Below are positions 1 through 7,689 of a stretch of 55,522 nucleotides of DNA, piece by piece. The position numbers and the translations under genes are program-made. The notes under the pieces were generated by a model that ran no database searches, was not told the origin of the DNA, and saw only the letters and a program-made list of their open reading frames with translations. The stretch is taken from assembly GCF_051967575.1 (NCBI RefSeq), contig NZ_JBQCJW010000021.1, positions 1 to 55,522 of the forward strand, written 5' to 3'. The stretch is from Solibacillus silvestris_B. Its GTDB lineage: Bacteria; Bacillota; Bacilli; Bacillales_A; Planococcaceae. Numbering within the stretch: the first letter of the stretch is position 1; the number at the start of each line of letters is the position of its first letter.

Positions 1-312
1 GTCTATGACTATTATCGCAAAAAGGCATTAATCGAGTGGCTTCCATTTAAAAGCGCCCCGGAGCAGCGGGAATTTGTATATGTTCCGCATGAGTGGCTCG
101 CACAGGAGGAAGAGCGGAAACAATTGTATGAGGCGCTCCAAAAACTGAAGCCTGTTCAACGGGAGGTGCTGATTTATCGTAAAATCGAGGAGCTTTCGAT
201 TCAGGAAACTTGCGGCATTATGGGGTTATCAGCGTTGAAGGTGGCGAATACACAACGGAGTGCGATGAAAGCACTGCAAAAGCTTTTAGGGGGTGGAATT
301 GATGAAGCTTGA
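1..312 (+). CDS. ECF-type RNA polymerase sigma factor, C-terminal part (5' end outside window)
   Basis: The frame is open from base 1 to the stop at 310-312 (103 codons), so the gene begins before the window. The last ~50 residues hold a sigma region-4 helix-turn-helix that would contact the promoter -35 box: a LKPVQREVLIYRKIEELS segment, then LSIQETCGIMGLSALKV and the NTQRSAMKALQKL recognition-helix region typical of sigma-70/ECF factors. The following membrane-protein gene starts inside its 3' end, the usual sigma/regulator coupling. Which ECF group it belongs to cannot be told without the N-terminus (region 2). Confidence 0.8.
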   Translation, partial: VYDYYRKKALIEWLPFKSAPEQREFVYVPHEWLAQEEERKQLYEALQKLKPVQREVLIYRKIEELSIQETCGIMGLSALKVANTQRSAMKALQKLLGGGIDEA

Positions 313-1189
313 TGAACGTATGAAACAGTTAAATGAACTGCCAGAGGATGCACAGTTAAAAAATGATATTCGGAAACATATTGAATTTAGCCGGCAAAAA
401 ACAAAATCGCCAATGAAATGGAACGGCTGGCAGGAAATCGGCGTTGCTATAGGCATTTTCTTTATTGGTCTCTTTTTGCTGTTTACCTCGTCAAATGGCT
501 TAAAGAACCATGCGGCGACCGAAGAAATTACCGGTATTTATTCGTATCATAATATTGCGGGGGAAGGCTTTAGGGGAAGGGCTTCGACATTATTTGTCGG
601 TGTAAAGGATATTATGACAGACCGCACTTTACTGCTGTTTGAAAATATTGAAGAACTGCCTGTATTGGAACAGGCACCGTTAAGATTTGTCGACCATTAT
701 GATATTGTCGTTGTAAAGAACGGGGAAAAGCATCACTATGAGTTATCGGAAAATTATTTGTATGATGTGCGTAATAACTTGATCTATCCCGGTTATAAGG
801 AATTTCCATCGGCATTGTCGGACGACTTTACAGCACCGCATGAAAATAATCACTATGCTTTAGTGTTATTAATTCCGTTTTCAATAATATTCGTTAATAT
901 GGTGACACAAATATACTATAAACGCCGCGGTCTTAAAGTGCCTGAAAAGCTTCCGGGTATCGGGATTGTTATAACGGTTGCGATGCTCGTGCTTGCGGCA
1001 GTCGGATCATACGCTTACTTCATCGGACCGCTTTACCGCCCGCTGTTATTTCTGCTGGGGCTTTTATACGGCGGTTTAATATGGTGGACGGTGAAACGCA
1101 ACATTGCAGATTTAAATATTTTGAAGGTAGAGCGTGTCAAAACGATTGTCATGGTGATGTTAGCGTTTGCTTGGATTATGATGTATTGA
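302..1189 (+). CDS. Membrane protein, probable anti-sigma partner of the upstream sigma factor
   Basis: 295 residues. The ATG at 302 is preferred over the in-frame GTG at 293 because the AGGGGG at 288-293 sits 8 bases before it. The N-terminal ~40 residues are charged and cytoplasmic-looking (MKLDERMKQLNELPEDAQLK). One membrane segment lies near residues 46-63, an extracytoplasmic region of ~125 residues follows, and then about four more hydrophobic segments in the C-terminal third. The overlap with the sigma gene and this topology suggest a membrane anti-sigma or signal sensor. No zinc-finger HxxxCxxC motif is present, so the assignment rests on context. I do not recognise the family with certainty. 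Confidence 0.6.
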   Translation: MKLDERMKQLNELPEDAQLKNDIRKHIEFSRQKTKSPMKWNGWQEIGVAIGIFFIGLFLLFTSSNGLKNHAATEEITGIYSYHNIAGEGFRGRASTLFVGVKDIMTDRTLLLFENIEELPVLEQAPLRFVDHYDIVVVKNGEKHHYELSENYLYDVRNNLIYPGYKEFPSALSDDFTAPHENNHYALVLLIPFSIIFVNMVTQIYYKRRGLKVPEKLPGIGIVITVAMLVLAAVGSYAYFIGPLYRPLLFLLGLLYGGLIWWTVKRNIADLNILKVERVKTIVMVMLAFAWIMMY

Positions 1190-1676
1190 GTGTTAACTAA
1201 AAGCCATGCGGGTAATTTGGATAGAACATAAAAAGGGGCTGCTCGGAACAGTGAATATTTTCTGGGCTGTCCTGTTTGTCATGAGGTGCGTCAATGGGGG
1301 AGTGCCCATGTCAGTTTCGCAGTAGTTAAAATAGGTCCACCATGATAAATTTCTTTGTAATCCAATAAATCCTGTCCAATAATAAATTAAAGTGAAATCA
1401 TGAAAACGGAGCTTATTTTAAAAGGTATTAAAAAACAGGATGTGGGGCGTGGAGAATTTCAGATGATACAATATATTTTAGCCTGAATATCCAGTCGCAT
1501 GCGATAGTTTAGAATATTCTTGAAATAGTGTAAAATAAATTTATGGAATTCCGAGGATTTGTTATCGGAAAATAAATCGCTTTAGGGCCGTCATTTTGAA
1601 ACGATTCATATTAACTATTATGAATTTCAAGTAGGGTGGGCATATGATTAAAGTAACATGGTGGAACAGCAGGAGC
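1190..1676. other. Non-coding stretch before the array 1 leader
   Basis: No open frame with a ribosome site was found on either strand. The region is AT-rich with scattered short inverted repeats such as ATGGGGGAGTGCCCAT near 1292. The array 1 leader proper begins around 1677. Confidence 0.5.
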
Positions 1677-1835
1677 GGTGCGAATAGGCAGCGAACATGA
1701 TTTTCCAGGGACATTCGCACTTTGTTCAAGGAATGAAATGGTTATATTTGGCTCGTTTCGGTTACTATAGTTTTTGATGAGTTTACTTTATTGTAGTTAT
1801 CGTTGAAAATTGATATTAATTTATCTGTTTTCACA
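1677..1835 (+). promoter_or_regulatory. Leader of CRISPR array 1 with conserved dyad
   Basis: The dyad arms GGTGCGAAT (1677-1685) and ATTCGCAC (1713-1720) are 27 bases apart and end 115 bases before the first repeat. The leader ends in TGTTTTCACA directly at the repeat. The same dyad, gap and terminal motif occur in the leaders of arrays 2 and 3. An array promoter is expected here, but I could not fix a convincing -35/-10 pair. Confidence 0.75.
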
Positions 1836-2601
1836 GTCTCTTCCTTTGTTGGGAGAGTGGATTGAAATTAATTCTGCCAAATAATTCTGCGCTGCCACAG
1901 TAGTCTCTTCCTTTGTTGGGAGAGTGGATTGAAATCAATTCCATCAGATACTTCGATGTTCGCAAAATCGTCTCTTCCTTTGTTGGGAGAGTGGATTGAA
2001 ATTTTTACGTCCCATTGCAATCACCCATTAGTAATTGTCTCTTCCTTTGTTGGGAGAGTGGATTGAAATTGATACCCCTAAATTCAGACGTGGTGACAGT
2101 GTGTCTCTTCCTTTGTTGGGAGAGTGGATTGAAATGGCAGTTATTCAACGAATATTCAGCCACAGGCGGTGTCTCTTCCTTTGTTGGGAGAGTGGATTGA
2201 AATAAGTTATTTGAAGCAAAATCAAACGATAACCAACGTCTCTTCCTTTGTTGGGAGAGTGGATTGAAATCGGCGGCTGAATTAGATACCACTACCGAGC
2301 CATGTCTCTTCCTTTGTTGGGAGAGTGGATTGAAATGTTGGCGATCACGTGCCCAGTAGTCAGCTACTGTCTCTTCCTTTGTTGGGAGAGTGGATTGAAA
2401 TGTCAGACTGCCAATCGGTTAGGTAATAACCTTTTGTCTCTTCCTTTGTTGGGAGAGTGGATTGAAATAATCCAACCAGTATCAGATTTAATTTCGTCTA
2501 ATGTCTCTTCCTTTGTTGGGAGAGTGGATTGAAATATTTGAGGGGATTTTAAAACTGATGGATTAATGTCTCTTCTTATTATTGAAAGAGTTGTTTGAAA
2601 T
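1836..2601 (+). CRISPR. CRISPR array 1 (type I-C-like), 11 spacers
   Basis: Eleven perfect 33-nt repeats (first 1836-1868, last 2503-2535) plus a decayed terminal one (2568-2601) enclose 11 spacers of 32-35 nt. The repeat has stem arms CTCTTCC and GGGAGAG (one T-G wobble) and ends in GTGGATTGAAAT, the handle typical of type I-C crRNAs. The leader lies on the left, so transcription and growth are left to right. The repeat differs from those of arrays 2 and 3 mainly in the stem/loop. Spacer 3 (2003-2036) is identical to spacer 4 of array 3. No cas genes are adjacent; the cas operon at 22016-29841 is the only candidate processor in the window. Confidence 0.98.
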
Positions 2602-2632
2602 ACAAATTAATTTAGGAGAATTGAAAAATTTT

Positions 2633-2818
2633 ATGAACGAACAACAATGTCCTATTTGTTACGGGACAAATGCATGTAATGTTGAAGATGCCAAAAATTG
2701 CTGGTGCATGAAAGTGAAAATACCTAAACAATTACTTGATAAAATGGACGGTAAAAGCTGTATTTGCCAAAAATGCATTGAAAAATACTCGCATGTGTAT
2801 ACCTCTCCTTTCCGTTAA
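2633..2818 (+). CDS. Cysteine-rich CWC family protein
   Basis: 61 residues with the signature of the Cysteine-rich CWC family (Pfam PF14375): CPIC near the start, then a CWC motif in NCWCMKVKIP, a Leu-Leu pair (QLLDKM) and the closing SCICQKCI. The cysteines probably bind a metal; no function is established for the family. Start choice: the frame is open back to a TTG at 2582 inside the decayed last repeat of array 1, but homologues begin just before CPxC. The ATG at 2633 is therefore preferred, although AGGAG at 2614-2618 is rather far (14 bases). The gene sits alone between array 1 and the Ter operon. Confidence 0.72.
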   Translation: MNEQQCPICYGTNACNVEDAKNCWCMKVKIPKQLLDKMDGKSCICQKCIEKYSHVYTSPFR

Positions 2819-3131
2819 GACGAGGGAGAGGCAATTATAAATTGGTATGCCACCGTCTACGTTTATTGTTGAGGGCAGGAATTTCGAACAAAGAAAAAAG
2901 CGAGCTGTCTGAGTTTCTATGTTTAGGTCATTTGATAAAAGTGTTTTTAATACGCCTGAGGAAGAAGGACATCTATGAGGCGAATACAATCGGCAAGCAT
3001 CACGTCTGTTTAATTTGCCATAAAAAAATCTTGAGGCAATAAGACTAAATATTTTTTGAAACTTTTTTGAAATATGATACGTACAATAAGTAAGGAAAAT
3101 GTATAAAGATTAAAACTGGAGTGATCAATTT
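2819..3131. other. Intergenic region upstream of the Ter operon
   Basis: 313 bases without a convincing gene; the short frames here lack ribosome sites and known motifs. Runs such as TTTTTTGAAA occur at 3052-3072 with TATGAT and TACAAT at 3073-3087, so a promoter for yceG probably lies here, but no pair has standard spacing. Confidence 0.4.
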
Positions 3132-4766
3132 ATGCGGTTAATCCCACATGATTACATAGATAGCACGAAAACTTGGGAAGAAATTATTGGTGCCAGTCTT
3201 TATTCACGTCCGATTTTTCTGCAAAGTGAAGGGGAACTGCAATATACACGTGTAGCAAAACAAATATTAGGCGTATATGATAATGACTATGAAATGCAGG
3301 AATATTTGTATACGCTTACAAATAAAGGTGTTGCTTGGACTTTATTATTCGACAATCTTCCGAAGCTAATCGATCCGAAGCAGCGGACAGAAATTGTGAA
3401 TATATTGCAAATGCATCAGGAAAGCCCGATTTCTTTGAACCGTTTCATGGCGTTTTTTGCCGGGAAACAGCTGCTGCCGTTCATGCAGACAAAGTACCGG
3501 GATCATTTTGTCAATACATTGCGAAGCTGGCTCGAATTTTTGGAAGTCCGTTACCCGCGCCTAATGAGCAATCAGCTGCAGCGGATTTTCCTGGACTTTG
3601 TGAAATGGTCGAATCATTTTTTTCCGAAATGGTTTGAGGAAAGTGATTTTGGTTTGGCGATGCCGCGTGTTTTATGGTACGGTCCGGCGAAGGAAAGTGA
3701 AGTTTATTTTTTGTATTTCCTTTACTTATTCGGCTGTGATGTTGTCATTTTTGAACCGGATGGTCATGATATTATGGCGGAGTATGGCATCGCTGGCTTT
3801 CCGACAGATCGATTGACGGAAAAAGCCGATTTATTCGATTTTCCGTTCGATAAGCCGATCCGTGTGCAAACGATTACGTCGCGCGCTTCGGAACATGTGC
3901 AGCAGCATCTGTATGACAATGCGGCGATCAACTATCCATGGAAATATGCTGATTATGAAACACGAACACGTATATTGAATACAACATATGATGAACTGTT
4001 CATTCTTTCCGAGGCACAGCTTTATTTGCGCGAAGGGTTCAGCGATGAAGATGGGGTCGTTTATTTGCCTGTGCTGTTTGCGAAAATAGAGGGCGTATCA
4101 TTAAATCAGACGGAATATGTGCAGAAGCTTCAGCGCTTAAAGTCCCGTGAGCTTACATATACTGCAACCGCATTTCCTTTATTGCAGGCACAAAAAAGCA
4201 ATATGCAATTCCATATGCGCGATGCAAGCACAAACGGTAAACTCGATGTCGAAAAAATGATGCAGCTGAGCATTTGGCCATTTAAAAATATACCGCTTGG
4301 CGCTCAGAGAAATATCGCCAATACAATGATCCGATTGATCGAAAGCGATTATATTGCAGTGGCAGCCAATCAATCCAGACAGGAGCATGAGCAATATTTG
4401 TTCGGCCAGATGCTATTGATGCCGACTGAGATCATCCGACTGTACCAGCAGTTTGATTACAGCTATATGAATCCTACAATCATGATTTTCATGGAGGAGC
4501 AAAGCGGTCAAATGCAGCGGCAAGATGCTGTGCTGCTTCTGTTTGCGAGCATGCTTGGCTTTGATGTTTTCATTTACAGCCCGGGCGGTTCTTTAAGCAT
4601 CGAGCATTTTATTACAGAGCAATTGTTTAACACATATCGACTTGAAAAAATCAGTTTTGACGAAAAATTGGAAAGCTTATTGGCCAATTCGAACATAGCC
4701 GGCAACTCTGACCGAAAGCTAGGTTTGAAGTCGATGATACAAAGAATTGCGAAAAAAAAGAGATGA
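3132..4766 (+). CDS. yceG: YceG-like component of the Ter stress operon
   Basis: 544 residues, matching in length and composition the B. subtilis YceG family (Pfam YceG_bac, described as a putative component of a biosynthetic module). It is soluble, without signal peptide or membrane segment. Two related-looking segments both contain a hydrophobic FG-C/F-DV-X-I/F-Y/F patch (LFGCDVVIFEPDGHDI near residue 200 and LGFDVFIYSPGGSL near residue 475), suggesting an internal duplication. GGAGTGAT precedes the ATG. In B. subtilis the homologue is the penultimate gene of yceCDEFGH; here it comes first, separated from the TerD genes by a 77-base gap with its own promoter. Function unknown; a role in making or handling a small molecule is inferred from operon company. 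Confidence 0.8.
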   Translation: MRLIPHDYIDSTKTWEEIIGASLYSRPIFLQSEGELQYTRVAKQILGVYDNDYEMQEYLYTLTNKGVAWTLLFDNLPKLIDPKQRTEIVNILQMHQESPISLNRFMAFFAGKQLLPFMQTKYRDHFVNTLRSWLEFLEVRYPRLMSNQLQRIFLDFVKWSNHFFPKWFEESDFGLAMPRVLWYGPAKESEVYFLYFLYLFGCDVVIFEPDGHDIMAEYGIAGFPTDRLTEKADLFDFPFDKPIRVQTITSRASEHVQQHLYDNAAINYPWKYADYETRTRILNTTYDELFILSEAQLYLREGFSDEDGVVYLPVLFAKIEGVSLNQTEYVQKLQRLKSRELTYTATAFPLLQAQKSNMQFHMRDASTNGKLDVEKMMQLSIWPFKNIPLGAQRNIANTMIRLIESDYIAVAANQSRQEHEQYLFGQMLLMPTEIIRLYQQFDYSYMNPTIMIFMEEQSGQMQRQDAVLLLFASMLGFDVFIYSPGGSLSIEHFITEQLFNTYRLEKISFDEKLESLLANSNIAGNSDRKLGLKSMIQRIAKKKR

Positions 4767-4770
4767 AAGT

Positions 4771-4799
4771 TTGTCTTTGTTTATCAGAAAATATACAAT
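4771..4799 (+). promoter_or_regulatory. Sigma-A-like promoter for the TerD gene cluster
   Basis: TTGTCT (4771-4776) and TACAAT (4794-4799) are separated by 17 bases and lie 45 bases before the ATG of the first TerD gene. In B. subtilis the equivalent operon is controlled by stress sigma factors; no ECF-type -35/-10 pair was evident here. Confidence 0.5.
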
Positions 4800-4843
4800 A
4801 ATGGTAGATTTTATAGTTATTTACGTTATAGGAGGATTTGGAA

Positions 4844-5458
4844 ATGTCTATTAATTTACAAAAGGGTCAGCGAATTGACTTAACAAAAGGGAATGCAGGT
4901 TTAAATAAAATCTTTGTCGGCTTGGGCTGGGATCCGGTACAAGCAAAACCAAGTGGCGGCGGCTTGCTTAAAAGTTTATTCGGCGGCAGCAGCACTGGAC
5001 CGCAAATAGACTGTGACGCCTCTGTATTAATGCTGAAAAACGGAAAAATCGTTGCAAACTCTGACGTAATCTATTTCGGGAATTTAAAAAGTTCAACTGG
5101 CGCTGTTGTACATTCGGGTGATAACTTGACTGGCGATGGGGATGGCGATGACGAACAAATCGTTATCGAATTGAAGTCTGTGCCGGCTGATTATGATCGT
5201 CTCGTATTTTTCGTGAATATTTATGATGCGGAAAAACGCAACCAGCATTTCGGGATGATTCAAAATGCATTTATCCGCATTGTAAACGGCTCCACAAACC
5301 AGGAATTGCTGAAATACAATTTAACGGATGACTATTCAGGGCAAACAACGCTCATTACAGGCGAAATTTATCGTCATGAAAATGAATGGAAGTTTGCGGC
5401 GATTGGTACAGGTACACAAGATAAATCCATTCGCGAAGTAATTAATAAATATCAATAA
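4844..5458 (+). CDS. yceC: TerD family protein (YceC-like)
   Basis: 204 residues with the TerD fold throughout: N-terminal LQKGQRIDLTKGNAGL, the GLGWD box, then the acidic calcium-binding segment GDNLTGDGDGDDEQI and the C-terminal EIYRHENEWKFAAIGTG motif. TerD proteins bind Ca2+ and are thought to sense or buffer metal or stress signals on the cytoplasmic side. A Gly/Ser-rich insertion (GGGLLKSLFGGSS) after GLGWDP distinguishes it from the next two paralogues and is typical of the YceC branch. The ATG at 4844 is chosen because GGAGG at 4831-4835 is 8 bases upstream. It is the first of three tandem TerD genes. Confidence 0.92.
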   Translation: MSINLQKGQRIDLTKGNAGLNKIFVGLGWDPVQAKPSGGGLLKSLFGGSSTGPQIDCDASVLMLKNGKIVANSDVIYFGNLKSSTGAVVHSGDNLTGDGDGDDEQIVIELKSVPADYDRLVFFVNIYDAEKRNQHFGMIQNAFIRIVNGSTNQELLKYNLTDDYSGQTTLITGEIYRHENEWKFAAIGTGTQDKSIREVINKYQ

Positions 5459-5508
5459 CTATTAATATAAACATTGATAAACAATAAAAACATTGAGGAG
5501 TGTTGAAC

Positions 5509-6084
5509 ATGGTAGTTTCATTAGCAAAAGGTCAAAAGGTGGATTTAACAAAGACGAATCCGGGATTATCGAAAATAAGCGTTGGTCTTGGCTGGGATAC
5601 AAATAAATATGATGGCGGCAATGAGTTCGACTTGGATTCATCGGTCTTTTTATTGGAAGCTAACGGCAAAGTTGCAGGTCCGGAAGGCTTTGTTTTCTAC
5701 AATAATACGACAGGCGGCAACGGGTCAGTCGTGCACTCAGGCGATAACTTGACTGGAGACGGAGACGGTGATGATGAAGTGGTGCATATCGACCTTCAGG
5801 CAGTGCCGTCAAATATCGAAAAAATCACGTTTACCGTAACAATCCATGATGCGGATAATCGCGGCCAGAACTTCGGCATGGTTTCAAATGCCTTCATCCG
5901 CGTGTTTAATGATGCATCAGAATTAATCCGATACGATTTAGGCGAGGATTTCTCGATTGAAACAGCTTTAGTAGTAGGCGAATTATATCGTCATAATGGC
6001 GAATGGAAGTTTGCTGCGATCGGCTCAGGCTATCAAGGCGGCTTAGCTGCATTATGCAACGATTTTGGTTTGCAAGTAGGCTAA
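5509..6084 (+). CDS. yceD: TerD family protein (YceD-like)
   Basis: 191 residues, full-length TerD domain: LAKGQKVDLTKTNPGL, GLGWDTNKYDGG, FDLDSSVFLL, the acidic GDNLTGDGDGDDE calcium site and the terminal GEWKFAAIGSGYQGGL motif. It is a close paralogue of the following gene. GAGGAG at 5495-5500 supports the ATG at 5509. It lies in the same transcription direction with 50 bases after the previous stop and 24 before the next start, so it is almost certainly co-transcribed. Confidence 0.93.
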   Translation: MVVSLAKGQKVDLTKTNPGLSKISVGLGWDTNKYDGGNEFDLDSSVFLLEANGKVAGPEGFVFYNNTTGGNGSVVHSGDNLTGDGDGDDEVVHIDLQAVPSNIEKITFTVTIHDADNRGQNFGMVSNAFIRVFNDASELIRYDLGEDFSIETALVVGELYRHNGEWKFAAIGSGYQGGLAALCNDFGLQVG

Positions 6085-6108
6085 TTAATTACCGAGGGGG
6101 AATCAAGT

Positions 6109-6687
6109 ATGGCAATTCAATTAAGTAAAGGGCAACGCATCGATTTAACGAAAGATAATCCATCATTGAAAAATATCGTTGTCGGTTTAGGCTGGGATGT
6201 CAAAAATTTTGATGGAGGAGCGGAGTTTGATTTAGACGCATCAGTGTTTCTGTTAAATGAGCAGGGCAAATGCCGAAATGATTTGGATTTCGTTTTTTAC
6301 AATAACTTAGTGAGCCCGGATAAATCTGTTGAGCATACAGGCGATAACAGAACTGGTGAAGGGGACGGCGATGATGAACAAATTAAAGTTCACTTGGATA
6401 AAGTGCCTTCGGATGTGCATCGCATTGCCATCACAGTAACAATCCACGACGCAGAGCAGCGCCGACAAAACTTCGGGCAAGTCATGAATGCCTTTGTCCG
6501 CTTAGTGGACGAAGATTTAGGGACCGAAATTTTACGCTTTGATTTAGGCGAAGATTTTTCGATTGAGACAGCCGTTGTATTTTGCGAGTTGTACCGTCAC
6601 GGAAATGAATGGAAGTTCAATGCCATTGGGTCCGGCTACCAAGGCGGCTTAGCTGCTTTAGTAAATGCATATGGTCTAAGCGTGTAA
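6109..6687 (+). CDS. yceE: TerD family protein (YceE-like)
   Basis: 192 residues, canonical TerD domain with GLGWDVKNFDGGAEFDLDAS, the acidic TGEGDGDDEQI calcium site and NEWKFNAIGSGYQGGL at the end. GAGGGGGAA precedes the ATG. Third of the tandem TerD set, which arose by duplication (YceD- and YceE-like proteins share most motifs). It is followed 92 bases later by the TerC-type membrane protein, as in B. subtilis yceE-yceF. Confidence 0.93.
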   Translation: MAIQLSKGQRIDLTKDNPSLKNIVVGLGWDVKNFDGGAEFDLDASVFLLNEQGKCRNDLDFVFYNNLVSPDKSVEHTGDNRTGEGDGDDEQIKVHLDKVPSDVHRIAITVTIHDAEQRRQNFGQVMNAFVRLVDEDLGTEILRFDLGEDFSIETAVVFCELYRHGNEWKFNAIGSGYQGGLAALVNAYGLSV

Positions 6688-6779
6688 TTGGAATCGATAT
6701 TGAAAATGGGGGAACAAAGTGCAGGAGCAGTTCAGACAATTTAAATATTGTGGCACTTTTGCTAGTTGGAGGACATTAA

Positions 6780-7523
6780 ATGGAAGTCATTGAGCAAATA
6801 TTAAGTACATACGCGTTATTTTTTGACTGGGAGCATTGGGTGGAAGTGCTTAGTAATCCTGTCAACTGGGGACTTATCTTTTCATTAGTTATTATTGAAG
6901 GGTTATTGTCTGCGGATAATGCGCTTGTACTAGCTGTTTTAGTCAAACATTTACCGGAAAAACAGCGTAAAAGAGCATTGCTGTATGGAATGATTGGTGC
7001 TTACTTCTTCCGTTTCCTATTTATTGGATTAGGTGTGTACTTAGTAAAATTCTGGTATATTAAATTATTTGGCGCGCTATATTTAGCGTGGATATGTATA
7101 TCTCATTTCATGAAGAAATCAGAGGACGAAGAAGCGAAGGAATTCAAGAAGGATTCAGTGCTCGTACGAATCTTTGGCGTATTCTGGGCAACAGTCATTT
7201 CCGTTGAATTAATGGATATTGCCTTTTCAGTGGATTCCATTTTAGCAGCGTTCGCTATTTCCGATGAAGTGTGGGTGCTTTTAATCGGTGGTATGCTGGG
7301 GATTTTGATGATGCGTACAATTGCAGGTGTATTCGTATCATTAATCGACAAAATTCCGGAGCTTGAAACAACAGCCTTTGTATTGATTGGGATTATCGCG
7401 CTTAAAATGCTGTTAGGTGTGGTTGGTATCCATATTTCGCACTATGCATTCTTCGCGGTTTTAGTTTTGGCATTCTTAGGAACATTTGTTGTGCACAAAA
7501 TGAACAAGAAGAAAGCGGCTTAA
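6780..7523 (+). CDS. yceF: TerC family integral membrane protein (YceF-like)
   Basis: 247 residues with about seven hydrophobic segments. The TerC signatures are present: IIEGLLSADNALVLAVLV near residue 40 and VELMDIAFSVDSILAAFAIS near residue 145, whose paired Asp/Asn residues form the family's conserved acidic centre. TerC proteins are linked to metal (Mn2+) export and to protein secretion in Bacillus and are thought to work with TerD proteins at the membrane. GGAGG at 6768-6772 precedes the ATG. It closes the first block of the operon; a terminator follows at 7542-7573. Confidence 0.92.
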   Translation: MEVIEQILSTYALFFDWEHWVEVLSNPVNWGLIFSLVIIEGLLSADNALVLAVLVKHLPEKQRKRALLYGMIGAYFFRFLFIGLGVYLVKFWYIKLFGALYLAWICISHFMKKSEDEEAKEFKKDSVLVRIFGVFWATVISVELMDIAFSVDSILAAFAISDEVWVLLIGGMLGILMMRTIAGVFVSLIDKIPELETTAFVLIGIIALKMLLGVVGIHISHYAFFAVLVLAFLGTFVVHKMNKKKAA

Positions 7524-7541
7524 ATAAGAAGATTAGTAGAG

Positions 7542-7573
7542 GGAGGGGACGATCCTGTTGTCGCCTCCTTTTT
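7542..7573 (+). terminator. Intrinsic terminator after the TerC gene
   Basis: GGAGG (7542-7546) pairs with CCTCC (7564-7568), extended by GACGAT/TTGTC with one mismatch, and is followed by TTTTT. It separates the TerD/TerC block from the metabolite-module block. Confidence 0.75.
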
Positions 7574-7638
7574 AGTGAATAAGAAAGTATACGCTTTCAC
7601 GGAATAACCATTAAGAAAAAGCTATGGACATTCGGGTT

Positions 7639-7668
7639 TTGACTGGATTGTTCATGCTTGAATAAGAT
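7639..7668 (+). promoter_or_regulatory. Promoter of the Ter metabolite-module operon
   Basis: TTGACT (7639-7644), 18-base spacer, TAAGAT (7663-7668), immediately upstream of the ribosome site and TTG start at 7690. Fits a sigma-A promoter and explains expression beyond the terminator at 7542. Confidence 0.6.
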
Positions 7669-7689
7669 CAGTGAAGGGGTTGAACGGCA

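Noticed and set aside
1677..1720. Leader dyad interpreted as an ordinary terminator
   Set aside because: Only the copy after cas2 is followed by a T-run; the copies before arrays 1 and 2 are not, and the 27-base gap is identical in all three, which points to another role.
2005..2532. Open frames on both strands within array 1 (and similarly in arrays 2 and 3) encoding repeated SLPLLGEWIE- or NPLSQ-like peptides
   Set aside because: They are translations of the CRISPR repeats themselves; the 33-nt period is divisible by three, so frames stay open by chance. No ribosome sites.
2842..3042. 66-codon plus-strand frame and overlapping minus-strand frame upstream of yceG
   Set aside because: Neither has a ribosome site or known motif; composition does not look coding.
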